From: Seison nebaliae
Taxonomy: Eukaryota > Rotifera > Pararotatoria > Seisonacea > Seisonidae
Reading direction: 5' to 3'
Assembly: GCA_023231475.1 (NCBI GenBank)
Contig: JALJEE010001110.1
Span: 1 to 53,573 of the forward strand
Length of the DNA: 53,573 nt
Within the stretch, counting starts at the first letter, position 1, and the number at the start of each line of letters is the position of its first letter. The notes below the pieces were generated by a model. It was not told where the DNA came from. It searched no databases and saw only the letters and a program-made list of their open reading frames with translations. Shown piece after piece: positions 21,960-33,054 of the stretch. A program made the translations under genes and the position numbers.

Positions 21960-22405
21960 AACACCCTTATCGCCGAACAGTGCCTCTATCAAGGCTATGA
22001 TGGAAGCACTTAATGATGCTGAAAAAAACAGCAACAACCAGAACAACAGGAAAAAAGCCATAAAACGACGATTGCCAAATCTACCGTCTCTGGAACAAAC
22101 AGCGGGGTTGCAAGAGGAAGAACTCCAAATTCCAAAAGATGGAACATCTCATGTAATATGTAATTATCCGAATCTGGGTGAAAATTTTACCAAAAATAAT
22201 ATTTTTGCAGGTAGTAATAATGAAATTGCAGAGTAAAAAATGAATAAAGTGACATCATTCATCTGGTCATTCACTCCCAAAATTGACGATCTTTATGATT
22301 TAGTAAACGATCTCCAGATGGACAACAAGGCAATTAGTGAACAAGTGAATTCCTTAGTAAAGAACGCCGAATATATATCTCACAATTGTCTCACTATATT
22401 GTCAG
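21960..22405 (+). mobile_element. Possible LINE ORF1 N-terminal remnant
   Basis: An 80-codon frame (21997-22236, MMEALNDAEKNSNNQNNRKK) is followed, after a stop, by a same-frame heptad-like segment (DDLYDLVNDLQMDNKAISEQ) that would form a coiled coil. Disordered basic head plus coiled coil is the usual front of a LINE ORF1. The RNA-binding part that would follow may be the segment at 24502, now about 2 kb away. The assignment is tentative. Confidence 0.3.
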
Positions 22406-22406
22406 T

Positions 22407-22425
22407 GCTCTAATTCAATTAGAGC
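22407..22425. repeat. 19-bp palindrome at MITE edge
   Basis: GCTCTAATT-C-AATTAGAGC has perfect 9-bp arms. Its right arm runs into the terminal repeat of the MITE, which begins TAGAGCTGTCC. It may be a footprint of a second end or of an earlier insertion. Confidence 0.7.
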
Positions 22426-22659
22426 TGTCCAAATGAACATGAACAGAATACACATTTTTCGAAAATTGTGGAGTCTGGATTTATAAAAAACATATTTCAT
22501 GAAACTCCTTTGTTCAAACAACTGATATGAACACTTTTCAAGAACCACAGCTTTGAACAATGTAAAGTAGTTTCATGAAATATGTTTTTTATAAATCCAG
22601 ACTCCACTATTTTCGTTCGAAAAACGTATATTCTGTTCGTGTTCATTTGGACAGCTCTA
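22420..22659. mobile_element. Foldback MITE with TA duplication (mariner-like)
   Basis: The arms at about 22420-22506 and 22569-22659 are nearly perfect reverse complements: both read TAGAGCTGTCCAAATGAACA inward, then GTGGAGTCTGGATTTATAAA, then CATATTTCATGAAACT. The spacer is 62 nt and non-coding. Both ends abut TA, as for Tc1/mariner-type target duplication. The arms differ by a short indel and a few substitutions, so the insertion is moderately recent compared with the MULE and LINE relics. No transposase is present; it would need one in trans. Confidence 0.8.
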
Positions 22660-23080
22660 GGACATTTATTCTTGTGTCATGAATTATTTATTCTATGAGT
22701 TAAGCTAGACGTTTGAAATGTGTATCTGTATCGACCTGTATTTTTATGATACACATTTTGTCTTTTTCGACTTATACACATAAGTTAGGAATTAATTTGT
22801 ATAAAAGTATACAAAATTTTAATTTATTTGAACATATAACCACTCGATATTGTGCACTAAAAACGAATTTCCGCACCGCTAATAAAAATTTCGCAGATAA
22901 TTTTCTGCATAGGGGTTCTTCGTTATTTTACACACGCCTCTAATTTTCTTTAACTCATTTGGGAGATGCACATCCGAGAGGTTACCTTGTTAGTCTTATA
23001 CTTTGAGATGTAATTCGAAATTTTGAAAATTTTAAATTTAGTTTCAAAGTTTCTTATTTCAATTCTTGCAATAACTGATT

Positions 23081-23452
23081 ATGTCGAGTTTTAATCCATC
23101 CGAAGCAATATTTCCCTACGAAGATTTCGCAGGTGTACCTGTTTGCTTTCATCCGCCAATCGAATTCCCAGTAATTAATAATCCATCTGAAACTACAACT
23201 ACAAATGTAAATGATGAGTTCAATATCATCAATACTACGAAGAACAAACGGCTACTTTTCGATAGCGCCCCCCCTTTTTATCCAATTAAATTGAAGGAAA
23301 ATATACGACTTCGATTGTCGAATTATTACCGCTATCGAAAACTAACCGAACAAACGTGCAGTAATCCACAAAAATCCACAACTGTAAGAGGTCTAAACAT
23401 AGTCATGGCTATGCCAACAGAAATGGACAAGTTGCCTGAAAGAAACAATTAA
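23081..23452 (+). CDS. Orphan 123-aa ORF in the mobile-element island
   Basis: An open frame beginning MSSFNPSEAIFPYEDFAGVP, with a Pro/Phe-rich first half (CFHPPIEFP) and a basic segment (KENIRLRLSNYYRYRKL). No family is recognised. After the stop another frame stays open for about 25 codons (KETINEKQLSRRSPKHLKD), which may be a frameshifted tail. It sits between the MITE and the MULE relic, so it may be an accessory ORF of an element or a chance frame. Confidence 0.3.
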   Translation: MSSFNPSEAIFPYEDFAGVPVCFHPPIEFPVINNPSETTTTNVNDEFNIINTTKNKRLLFDSAPPFYPIKLKENIRLRLSNYYRYRKLTEQTCSNPQKSTTVRGLNIVMAMPTEMDKLPERNN

Positions 23453-23630
23453 CGAGAAGCAATTAAGTCGTCGTTCGCCGAAACATTTAAAAGATACGCT
23501 GACCTTTGAGCAACGTTTCTTGCTCATTTACTGAAATCCGTTCTGAATTAACGTTTTATTATTTACGATTGTGATTCAATAGTTTACGTTGATGTCCTTA
23601 TCACATTGACCTAATGACCCTAAGGATATC

Positions 23631-23638
23631 TATATAAG
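23631..23638 (+). promoter_or_regulatory. TATA-like box upstream of the MULE relic
   Basis: TATATAAG lies about 155 nt before the first recognisable FLYWCH codons at about 23795. Spacing suits a promoter for the transposase, but in AT-rich DNA such a match can be chance. Confidence 0.25.
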
Positions 23639-23789
23639 TGGCGCAACATTTTTTCATCTATTCATTCTAAGAAATCATATTATAATAATTGTAAAATTAT
23701 CATTTTGCTTTAACAAATTTAATTGAATAAAACCAATTAATTCTTATAAATCCACTTCAATAATCTCTCCCTTATAATCTTAATAAACG

Positions 23790-24490
23790 TGAGCAAGACC
23801 AGCTTACACAACGAAAGAAATTATATTCAACTGGGAAAGTAAACTACTTATGCCGTCAAAAAGGTTGCAAAACTTACTTGACTTTTGATGATAATAAAAC
23901 CTGGAACTGGAAAAATTAATTCATAACCATGATCCCGTTGTTTCACAGATTGAGAAATTGGAACTTCTTAATAAAATTTAAAATACATCTAACAATTCCA
24001 ATATGACGACAAAAGAGGTTATTAATTACCATCGAAATGAAATAATAGAAGGAGAACGACAACATAGCACAACCGAACGGAACATTCGACGATATCGGAA
24101 AAATAAAAAAGCACAAAAATTGTACGAACATACAATTGAAGAGGAAAAATATGTAATTTATTATTCTTCAGAGATCAATTATAACGAATTAGAAGATGTA
24201 GAAGAATGAAATTAGTATATGGACGGAACTTTCAAAAAATGTCCACAGACATTTGCCCAACTTTTCGTCTTCGAAATACAATTGAATCGAAGACTAATCA
24301 CTACATTTTACATTCTGAAGAAGGATCGACGGAAGGCAACTTATATTCATCTATTCAAGAAACTGAAAGAAAATTTTAAAGTCAATCCATTTTCATTAAC
24401 TTCGGATTTTGAAGCGGGATCAATAAAAGCTGCATAAGAAACTTTTCCAAACACAGCTCTGCACGGTTGTTTCTTTCATTTATCGCAATC
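23790..24490 (+). mobile_element. MULE transposase relic with FLYWCH domain, second copy
   Basis: The FLYWCH finger lies at about 23795-23940 (KLYSTGKVNYLCRQKGCKTY, then NHD in a shifted frame). A linker (24003-24209, MTTKEVINYHRNEIIEGERQ) follows. Then comes the DDE core: MDGTFKKCPQTFAQLFVFEI (24219), FYILKKDRRKATYIHLFKKL, SLTSDFEAGSIKAA with the second acid, and in another frame GCFFHLSQSV (about 24460). At least two frameshifts and several stops show it is dead. Homologous to, but diverged from, the minus-strand copy at 19722. It ends abruptly where the LINE begins. Confidence 0.8.
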
Positions 24491-26285
24491 GGTTACGTGA
24501 CGTGACGCGTTCGGAAATTGAAAACATCCTGAAGTCTCAAGATATAACAGTAACATCAATAGCTAAAACAAAACGTGAGAGCGGTAGAAAAGGCCATTTG
24601 TCTGCCATGTTTCAAATATCGACTGATTCGGTATATGCCGACAAATTGGTCAACTGGGATTTCAAAAAAAAAAATTATTTCTTAACATCTAACAGTATGA
24701 TGTGACTAATTAGTTAATGTTCTGTAAGTATGAATAGTGATGAATGTGCTATTTCAAATCAATTGAGATAGTAACATCAGAATATTCTCGATCACTCCAA
24801 TCTTTAAGGACACGGTAAAGACACTAGGAAGTAAACTCTTATCGTCCTATTTGTGTCGCTAGGGGTCTAATTAAAATGGTCAAACAAATTATTAAAAATA
24901 GATATGCCAATGAGTTACGTTCATCGAAATTTCAATTCGCTTATCGGGAACGGAATAGAGGTACGTTGCCACTTATTCTTCTTGTAAATTTTCTTATCCC
25001 GTTATATCGTTTTCTAAACAAAAAATTTATTTTCTTTTTTATGGATTCATCAAAACCTTTTGATTCGGTTAGCATGGAACATGCAGTCGGTATATTATGT
25101 AATGAAGGAATTGCTGAAAATTCTATTAAATTTATCAGTGAGATCTTTGGAGTAACTAACTCTTTTGGAGTAGTAAACGATGGATCGAAGAAATCTGATA
25201 TGTTTCGCATAAATAAATGAGTGAGGCAAGGATGGATTCTCGCTCCCTGGATTTTAGGTAAAGTGATAGATGAAATTCTTATTGAATCTAATCGAAAATT
25301 TTCATATAAAGTTGGTGTGAATTCGTATCCTGCAGTTACCGCTTATGCAGATGATATTCTCATTTGCTCGAACAACGTCCGTCAGTGTAAAAGAATTGTC
25401 GATTTTATCAGTATTCGATTAGCTATTGTTGGAATCAAATGTAATGAGAGTAAATCGATTATTCTCTCGAATATCTCCAAATTTCCGTCGCGTCATGATT
25501 TGCAGAAATTAGTGGGAAAAGAAGTCTGCTTACTTTGATGTCAGATCGATGTGAAAAGAAGAAGTTCGGCATTGGTAGATCGAGTAAGGTGTAAGTTCCT
25601 TAGATCATTTTACTCGTTCCATCATCCTTGCAAGTTTTTATCTATTAAATTAAAATTGAAACTATTCGTCGGGTACTGTTGAAACTTTTATGGGTTATCG
25701 GTTTCTATCTCGAATACGGAGAAATCATTACGATGTCTTGATCGTGCATACAATAGAACATCTCGGATGATGCTCGGTTGTCATAAACCTTTCAATAGAG
25801 CATTTATGTTAACAATCTGCGAATTGACTCCTTTGCCGCTACTCCTGGTGCGGAGGTATCTGAAAGTAGTTGATTCTGTTCGCAGATCAACACTTTCAGT
25901 TCCAAATGTGATGTGACACACAATGTGAGAGCTTCTCGTCTCCTCAAAATTTTCTATCGATATTATTCAATTACGTATCCGACTTCATTGGACGATGCGT
26001 TAGTGTTGACAAAGAATTTCAACATTATTTCTTATGTGCCTGAGTCACCTAAGTACCATATTGCGGCAGGCAAGAATCTTATTTTAAATAACTCCTTTAA
26101 GGAGTTATCTTTTTTTTCTTTTTAACTTACCCCGTGGGGATTTTATCAATATTTCATCCCTTATTTGGTTTCTGACAATCTCATAAATCATATACCAAGA
26201 TGTCCTGAACTTCTTTCTAAAGACCAACGTCGTGATTTCTATTTTTCATTGCGCTACATGGATTTGTACTTGATTAGGTGACAAT
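24490..26285 (+). mobile_element. Non-LTR retrotransposon (LINE) relic
   Basis: 24502-24705 encodes an RRM-like gag segment (RSEIENILKSQDITVTSIAK, then ADKLV). Reverse transcriptase runs from about 24790: ITPIFKDTVKTLG, SYRPICV, QFAYRE, FFMDSSKPFDSVSMEHAVGI (first catalytic Asp block), VRQGWILAP, then AYADDILIC (catalytic DD) at about 25350. Post-RT sequence follows to about 26280 (RMMLGCHKPFNRAF, then RRYLKVVDSVRRS). Frameshifts and stops (for example at 25220 and 25538) interrupt it. The gap of about 80 nt between the RRM and RT leaves no room for an AP endonuclease, so that part is deleted or absent. Clade uncertain. Confidence 0.8.
26088..26108 (+). repeat. 8-bp hairpin near the LINE 3' end, copy 1
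   Basis: ATAACTCC-TTTAA-GGAGTTAT. The same hairpin occurs in the second LINE remnant at 46431-46451 with the loop-closing C-G pair replaced by T-A. In both copies it is followed by a T-rich run and CCGTGGGGATTT. Confidence 0.65.
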
Positions 26286-26776
26286 TGTTCCTCTTTTATT
26301 TCAACCACTTTAGTTTTTTGCCTTTTAAAATAGTTCCGAAGAAAATAATATCATAAAAAAGCATATCCTCTGAAAGTATTTTTTCTCCTCTATCCAATGC
26401 TGCCTATTTCGATATGTTTCGTTAGATATTAGTGAAGACATTTAGAATCACAGATCAAAAAAAAAGTTCAAAAAAATTTTTTTTTTCCTCTCTAAATTAA
26501 AATGCAAATTTGCAGATCATTTTTTTAAAAAATAAAAATAAAAGATATTTTGCCCGTTCTATCTGATAGAGAAATACGATAAATATTTTGTCTTTAATTT
26601 AGTGAAGTTAAGTTTAGTTTTTAGTTCTAACAATTTGTAAGTTTTAATTTAGTTAGTTTAGTTAATTAATATAGTGAAATATATTGAAATTCGAAAGCAA
26701 AATTCACTAAATAGTAAGAATATTGTGAATTGGCTAGAAGTGAAAAATTAAATTTTTAGCCTTCCGAAACAGAAAC
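26286..26776. other. Low-complexity spacer
   Basis: Between the LINE relic and the next gene. It contains a T/TTTAG-rich tract at about 26600-26670 (AGTTTAG units) resembling the reverse complement of 18855-18900. No gene seen. Confidence 0.4.
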
Positions 26777-29090
26777 ATGTTCCTATTAGATTCAATCATC
26801 GTTAACTCAAATTGTTTCTCATTGTTATCTAATTCAATTGCAGGAGAAATGGGAAAAGGACAAGAAATTTTCTTTGGTGGAATTTAATAATTTAATTAAG
26901 AATTCACCAGAAATCGATTGGGATAAAGAGAAATGTCCAAAATTCTGCCATTTCGTAGAAACGATCAATGAGCAAGTTTTTTTTTCAATTACTTTTACAA
27001 AATCAATTCTTCAAAGATATTTCTAAACAGAAAATTAAAATTAATTTTGGTTAATATTTATCTCAAACGTTTTCCTAAGAGATGTCAAGGCAACTTGTCG
27101 GTATATCGACGACTTCATCGATGGCTAATTGAGGAATTTGATAAATTTTCTCTTTCGATAAAAGAAGATCAACAATTATTAAACGTTTTCTTTCTTCCTT
27201 TCCCAATCACATATATTTTCTATTTCTAGTTATTAAATGATTCACTTTTGTTGTTACATTTGAATCGAATAAATATTTTCATTCCAACCGTATTGGAAAC
27301 AATAATGTTCGTTTGTCGTCGATTAATACCAAAAAGTTCGATAAAATTCTTTTATTTTTCAATTCTTTCATTTATTTGAAAGATGCACAAGCTGAGTTCA
27401 AGGAGGAAAGTTTGGATGAAATAACAAATTGCTTATCACTACCATCACTTCAATCGAGAGATTTAAATTCTTATTATCGAATTCATTTGAAAACTTTAAA
27501 GAATTTAATTGAACTATTTGATCGGATTATTCATTCCGAATATTTCATGTTCATACAATTCAATTTTCCAATATTTTTCGCATTTCTTGAAGAATTTTTT
27601 GATGAACAAGAAACTTCTCGACATATTTACGTCGATGAGATCGGAGGAGGAGAAGAAATATTAATGCGTAATGAAATTTATAAACAATTTAAGTCGATTT
27701 CTTCTGAAATTTTAAAAGAGATTTATAAATTGATTGAAAAATTTGTCGATCATTGTCATGGAATTCAATTCATTTGTGAATTAAATCGACAATTCCCGAA
27801 ACTTTGTATATTTCAATTGAAGAATTTTTGTGAAATATCAAGTTAATATTTTCACATTTTCTTCAATTGATTAATATTCTCATTTAAGGAAATGGAGAAA
27901 GTTTCGTCGATTGGGAAATTATTGGATTGATGAGTGTGTTGAATAGAATGAAATGGACGAACAAAATTCTGATGGTTCATGTAATGGAGAATCAAGAGGA
28001 ATTTTTGAATTTTTTCTTTTCTCTATCAAAACATTTATTGATAGACTTTCAAATTGAAATGAAAGATGAGGAATTATATTTAAAATTATATGAAGAATAT
28101 TTGAATTTCCTTCAATTTTGTGTAGTTGATGGAAAGGAAGAAGATGAGAAGAGAATTCATCGAATTCTACAAATTCAGATTGTCAATCTTTTGCGAATGT
28201 TAAATTGTCGAACTGAAATTATTTCCAACCAATTAGCAGTAACAAAATCGAATAATTCTTCAATTTCAACTTTTCCAATTGTTCAACATGTCTCATTTGA
28301 TGAATCGTCATCTCTCGATTGGAAAGATGATCAATCTACAATAACTACTAGTTTTCTATTGATGAAAGAACCGAAATTAATTCTCAAACTTATACGACAA
28401 ATGTTTCGATTTATTTCGAAATATCTGATTAATGAAATTTGCATTAAACAATATATTCATCTTCTCAATCAACTGAGGAAAATGGAATTGACGAAAGAGA
28501 TTTCTGAAGAAATTTCGTTTATTTTAACTAAATTTCAACAATTCTTTCAAAATACGAAATCGATTGATATTTCAACTACAACAATTAATCATGAAACGAA
28601 ATTAATTGAAGAAAATAAAAAAGAATTATTATGTGATGAAATAATAGAAAATAATGAAACAGATATCGAAGAACCTATCGATGTCGATAAAGTAACCATT
28701 AGCGATATTAATTCATCTCATTCACAAGAATTAGTCGATGTCGATCAGAACGATATTGAAATGGAGTTGGAAGAGAATAATATTGAAAATCCATCAATTT
28801 TAAACAACAACGAGGAAAACACACAACAAACGGAATCGATAAATATTCAAATTGAACCAAAAATATTAGAAAAAGACTCAACAATCGTTGGAAATTGTTC
28901 GGAAGTGGAAAGTTCGAACGAAAAGAATTCCGTTAAAGAAGAAAAGAATAATGATTGTTCGAAAAGTGACGTCATCGAAATGAAATTGGGAGAATTGTTG
29001 TCGGGAAAAGTTGATATGAATCAATTTCTCTCTTCAGATAAATCATTCAATATTTTCGAAGTTGTCGATTCCTTGAAATTTGAAGATTAA
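26777..29090 (+). CDS. Unrecognised 697-aa helical protein, six exons
   Basis: Exons: 26777-26800, 26841-26975, 27017-27184, 27230-27335, 27383-27841, 27889-29090. Phases match throughout, and introns are 40-47 nt. The first exon encodes only MFLLDSII and is the least certain. Residues 1-430 are alpha-helical and Leu/Ile/Phe-rich with regular spacing, like HEAT/ARM-type repeats (LILVNIYLKRFPKRCQGN, LLLLHLNRINIFIPTVLETI). Residues about 480-670 are acidic and disordered (Glu/Asn/Asp-rich). A short helical C-terminus follows (MKLGELLSGKVDMNQFL). No transmembrane segment or signal peptide. I could not place the family; it may be a scaffold or complex subunit. AATAAA at 29330-29335 is a likely polyadenylation signal. 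Confidence 0.72.
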
Positions 29091-29329
29091 TGAAATTTAA
29101 ATTAATTGATTTCTTTTCAAATTTTATAGAATTTCCTCCAATAATCTATATCATATTCATCAATTTGATATTTGGATATTCTTTAATTTTTAGTAGTCAA
29201 ATGAAGAAATGAATGTAAATGTAGATTTCGATAGAATATTAAGGTTTATGAGCGAAAAGTTCTAGGCGAGCAAATCGGTAATATTAAAAATTTGATACCG
29301 TTTCTTCAGTAAATGAGAAGAATTGGATG

Positions 29330-29335
29330 AATAAA
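29330..29335 (+). terminator. Candidate polyadenylation signal of the 697-aa gene
   Basis: AATAAA 240 nt after the stop codon, followed by another AATAAA about 20 nt on. It lies in the convergent spacer shared with CERT. Confidence 0.4.
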
Positions 29336-29849
29336 ACTGGAATGAAATCAAAGAATAAATCATTTACTGTTGTAATTAAAATGGAGTGGAATTTTTGTAT
29401 AAAATGAGAACTCTACAAGGAAACATAGAGCGGAAAAGGATTACTGAAATGAAATAGTTCATTGAAATTTGGTGGAATCGTGACCAAGGAAATGTGGCGA
29501 ATAATCGGAGGAAACTATATGAAATGTGATCGATTTAAAATTGGATGGATGAGGATTGTTTTTGTTTTGGTGGAAATATGATAAATAGACATTTGTTAAA
29601 ATGACAAGGGAAACGGATGTTAATGGCGATTGGACAAATACGAATTTGACTGTATTAGAACTGACGATTAAAATTTCTTGAATAATTCCCAAGAGGAAAA
29701 TACAGTTTTTTTTTGTTGCACTTAGTTTCCTGAAGGCGAAATGTTTTTTTAGTACAGACGAAAAGACTAAAAATGAAGAGTTGGTGTTGGGGACAACATT
29801 TACAATTGATGATGACATGTAATAAGATTGACTTTCATCCATAAACATT

Positions 29850-32800
29850 TTAGAACATAATCTCTTTCAATTCGCACTGTTCCTTCACATATTGTGTAAA
29901 TCGATTAAGAAATCTTGGATATTCTCTTTTGCTGACTTGGCGAAGTACAGTGATCGGCGCCCATCCACCCGGATTTACTATAAAAATTAAAAATTTCGAA
30001 TTAAAAATTTCGAATTAAACCAAACTTTGTGCGATATATGTTATTTTACATTTGATATCATTTCTTGTGAGTTCGGAGAGTTTCTTATCTGATGGAACAA
30101 TTGTCTCACAGAAGAGAGAAACATTCAAAGTTACACGTACACAATTCGTTTCCTAAAATAATTTTGAATTAATCATATAAATAATTTTATAAATAATTAT
30201 AAACTTTCACATCGTCGTGATCGGTGGAGCAATTGCACACTTGCCAAATCCGTTCATTGACATCATGGGATGTTTGAGGAACGGTATTATGTCGATATAT
30301 TTCGGAATTTTCGTCTAAAGTATATGAGCGAATGTGTGACCAGAATAATGTGTCACGTTGAGCAGTTGGCCAAACACGTTTATGAACTTGATGAAATAAG
30401 AGAGTAGTTGGTGAGAGAGTTTCTACAATTCTCGTAGAATCTAATCCACTTTCCCATTCCATACGAATGGTTGGATCGAAGAACATATCACAAATCTCAT
30501 GTCCCGTGATTCCGGTGACGGTATAATATGCTTTGAGAGGATCAAGTACACGACCATTCTCTTCATATTCTCGTCGATATAATTTCATATTTTCTTGTTC
30601 AGCAATCAATTCCCATTTGATTCGATGGATTCCTTCAACATTCTCATTATTCGTATTCTCATTATCCTCGTCAATAGAGACAAGACCATATCGCATATGT
30701 TCACCTACCACTTTCTCCACCACTTCACTCAATCGATGGACATGATCCCCATTAACATCCTCATCGATCACACGTTTCACTTGTTTCAATGATGAGACTC
30801 CTCGAGAACGTCTTTCATCTTCTGCTTCCAATTTGGTTAAAGAATAATCGACAGCATCATAAAATTCGTCATTCATATTAGCGAATGGTCCCTCTTCGAA
30901 ATCTGGTCCACAAATTTCCATCGTTCGAATTTTCTTTTCTTCTTCTGAAATTTTATCTTTTCGTCGAAGTTGATTCTTCAACTTTCGATTTTCAGTCTCT
31001 AATCTCTTATATTTGTGATCTAATTTCTTATATCGTTCCACGTCATTCTTCATCTTCAAATTAGCACTATTCATTCGATCGTTCACTTCGTTCATCATCT
31101 CGATACATGTGCCGATGTTGGCGAGTACGCCTGAGGCGGTCACTTTAAATTGAGAAGATTCTCGTTGGAAATCTTTTGCTAACGTCGCATGTTGTGTAAG
31201 GAGACGTTGAGTTAATTGACTAAATTCTTGAGGATTTTTTATATCGAATCCTGTCGATTTTTTCGTTGATTCATTTTTGTTCGCATCATTAAAGAATGGT
31301 CGAAATGATGTTAAACTTTCAAGGAAAGTTTTTGATGATTTCAATTTAGGTTCATCCGATTTCGTGAATGTGGTAGAAGTATCGAGTTCTTTCGTTTGCT
31401 GATTCTGTAATTGTCGACTATAATATCTAATTCGTTGGAAATCTCTCATTAACATATCAGACGATTTATTCGATATTTTCTGTCTCGTATAATCTTCATC
31501 ATAATCATCTTCTGAATCGGTCATTTCCGTTGATGATGGTAAAGAAGGATCAGGAATAATTTCATTTGAAATTCCTTCATTCTCCTCATGATTATTGTTG
31601 TTGTTGTTACTGTTATTATTATCTTCTAATTGAATAGGATCATCAGTTGGTTCGCTTGTAATATCGTTTAAAATATGTTTTGATGATTTTGATGATGGTG
31701 AATCATCAGTTGGTAATTGATCACCATTATCTTCGAAATGATTTATATTACTCATATTATCTGTTTCATCTTTTTTTAAAATTAATTCATCTCCATTAAA
31801 ATAAGGGAGATATGGCTCTTCATTGATGGGAGATTGAATATTGAATTGATTTGTTGTACTATGAACACATGCATCGAAATATGTCGTTAATGCTTGTAAT
31901 TGTTGAGATAATAAATCTTTAAATGTTTCCGTCTCTTCCAACTTCATTTTGAGAACTGAAGAACATTCGAAATTATTTCTCAATTGCATCGATTTCATCG
32001 ATGTTAATGACATTAAACTTCCTTGTCGTGTAACTGTCGTCTGATCATTCTCTTTCGTCACTTTCTCATTCTCATTTAAACGAGATTGATTCAATGATTG
32101 AAACCAAGAATTACGTTCATTCTCAGACGATGCTCTTAAATACCACATCGAATCCTTCACTTGGACATCGATACGATATGTGTCGAATTCATGAGCGAGT
32201 ATATCCGCCGTCAACAACGATACAGCTCCTCGACAACCATACTTCATTTCACTATCCGATTTATAATAAGCAAGTGTTCCATTACAGAGAACGAAAAATC
32301 TCTCTTGCCATCCTAACAAATAATTCGTCCATTTTAAAAGTATTCCTGATTTAACAATATTCGATTCATTCAACGTATCAATACTGATCGTATCACTCGT
32401 ATTATTATTATTGTTCTTGTTGATAGTGAAAGGAAATAGATTTGGAGATGATTCATCATGACCAAATTGAAAAGATGAAGTTGATAATTGACATGCAGCT
32501 GTTGGTGGAATGATTGCTGATCGATTATCATCAAATTCTTTTTTCAAATTTACATGTGTTCGATTCATTAACATTTCGTTACCGATCGATCCTCCAATTC
32601 CTCTTTTGATTAACAATCGTTTGTATTGATGCAATCGACGTTTATATGCGACGTCGTCATTTACTCGTAGATGATTCGATGGTTTATTGATGGTTGGTAA
32701 TCCATTGACGGATGTAGGAGTTGTTGGTGTTATTATCGATGAAGTTATCAAACATTTCTTTCCCGATTCATTACTACTATTACTACTCAGATCATAAGTA

Positions 32801-33054
32801 TGCGAATCGGATTCCACTACTTCACTACTCCCTCCACTATGTTGATCGGAACTTCCATCGTCATCGTCCTCCAATATAATATCTCCGTAATAATCATTCT
32901 GAACGGAAGATGTGACATTTGCCATCGAACTTTTATTTTCCGAATTCTTCTCACATTCTCCATTCATATTATTGTTATTTCTATTTACAAATGATCCGTC
33001 ACCTCCCAATGCTGCTGATTCGCTATCAGTAAAATATCGTTTAATATAAAGCAT
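29850..33054 (-). CDS. CERT1: Ceramide transfer protein (CERT), three exons
   Basis: Moves ceramide from ER to trans-Golgi at membrane contact sites. Exons: 33054-30205, 30152-30026, 29977-29850 (1034 aa, introns 52 and 48 nt). Order: a disordered head of about 230 residues; a PH domain (about 235-330, [43 protein letters not shown]) that binds PI4P; a serine-rich motif ([15 protein letters not shown]) matching the human phospho-regulated site; an acidic Asn/Ser linker; a coiled coil (about 660-720); a FFAT motif ([10 protein letters not shown]) for the ER protein VAP; and START (about 800-1034: [57 protein letters not shown]). Longer than human (about 600-624 aa) because of the head and linker. 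Start is the first ATG of a long open exon. Confidence 0.92.

Noticed and set aside
27548-27593. Possible further intron inside exon 5 of the 697-aa gene (GTTCAT...TTGAAG)
   Set aside because: About 44 nt, not a multiple of three, while the exon is open and in frame across it; removing it would break the frame.
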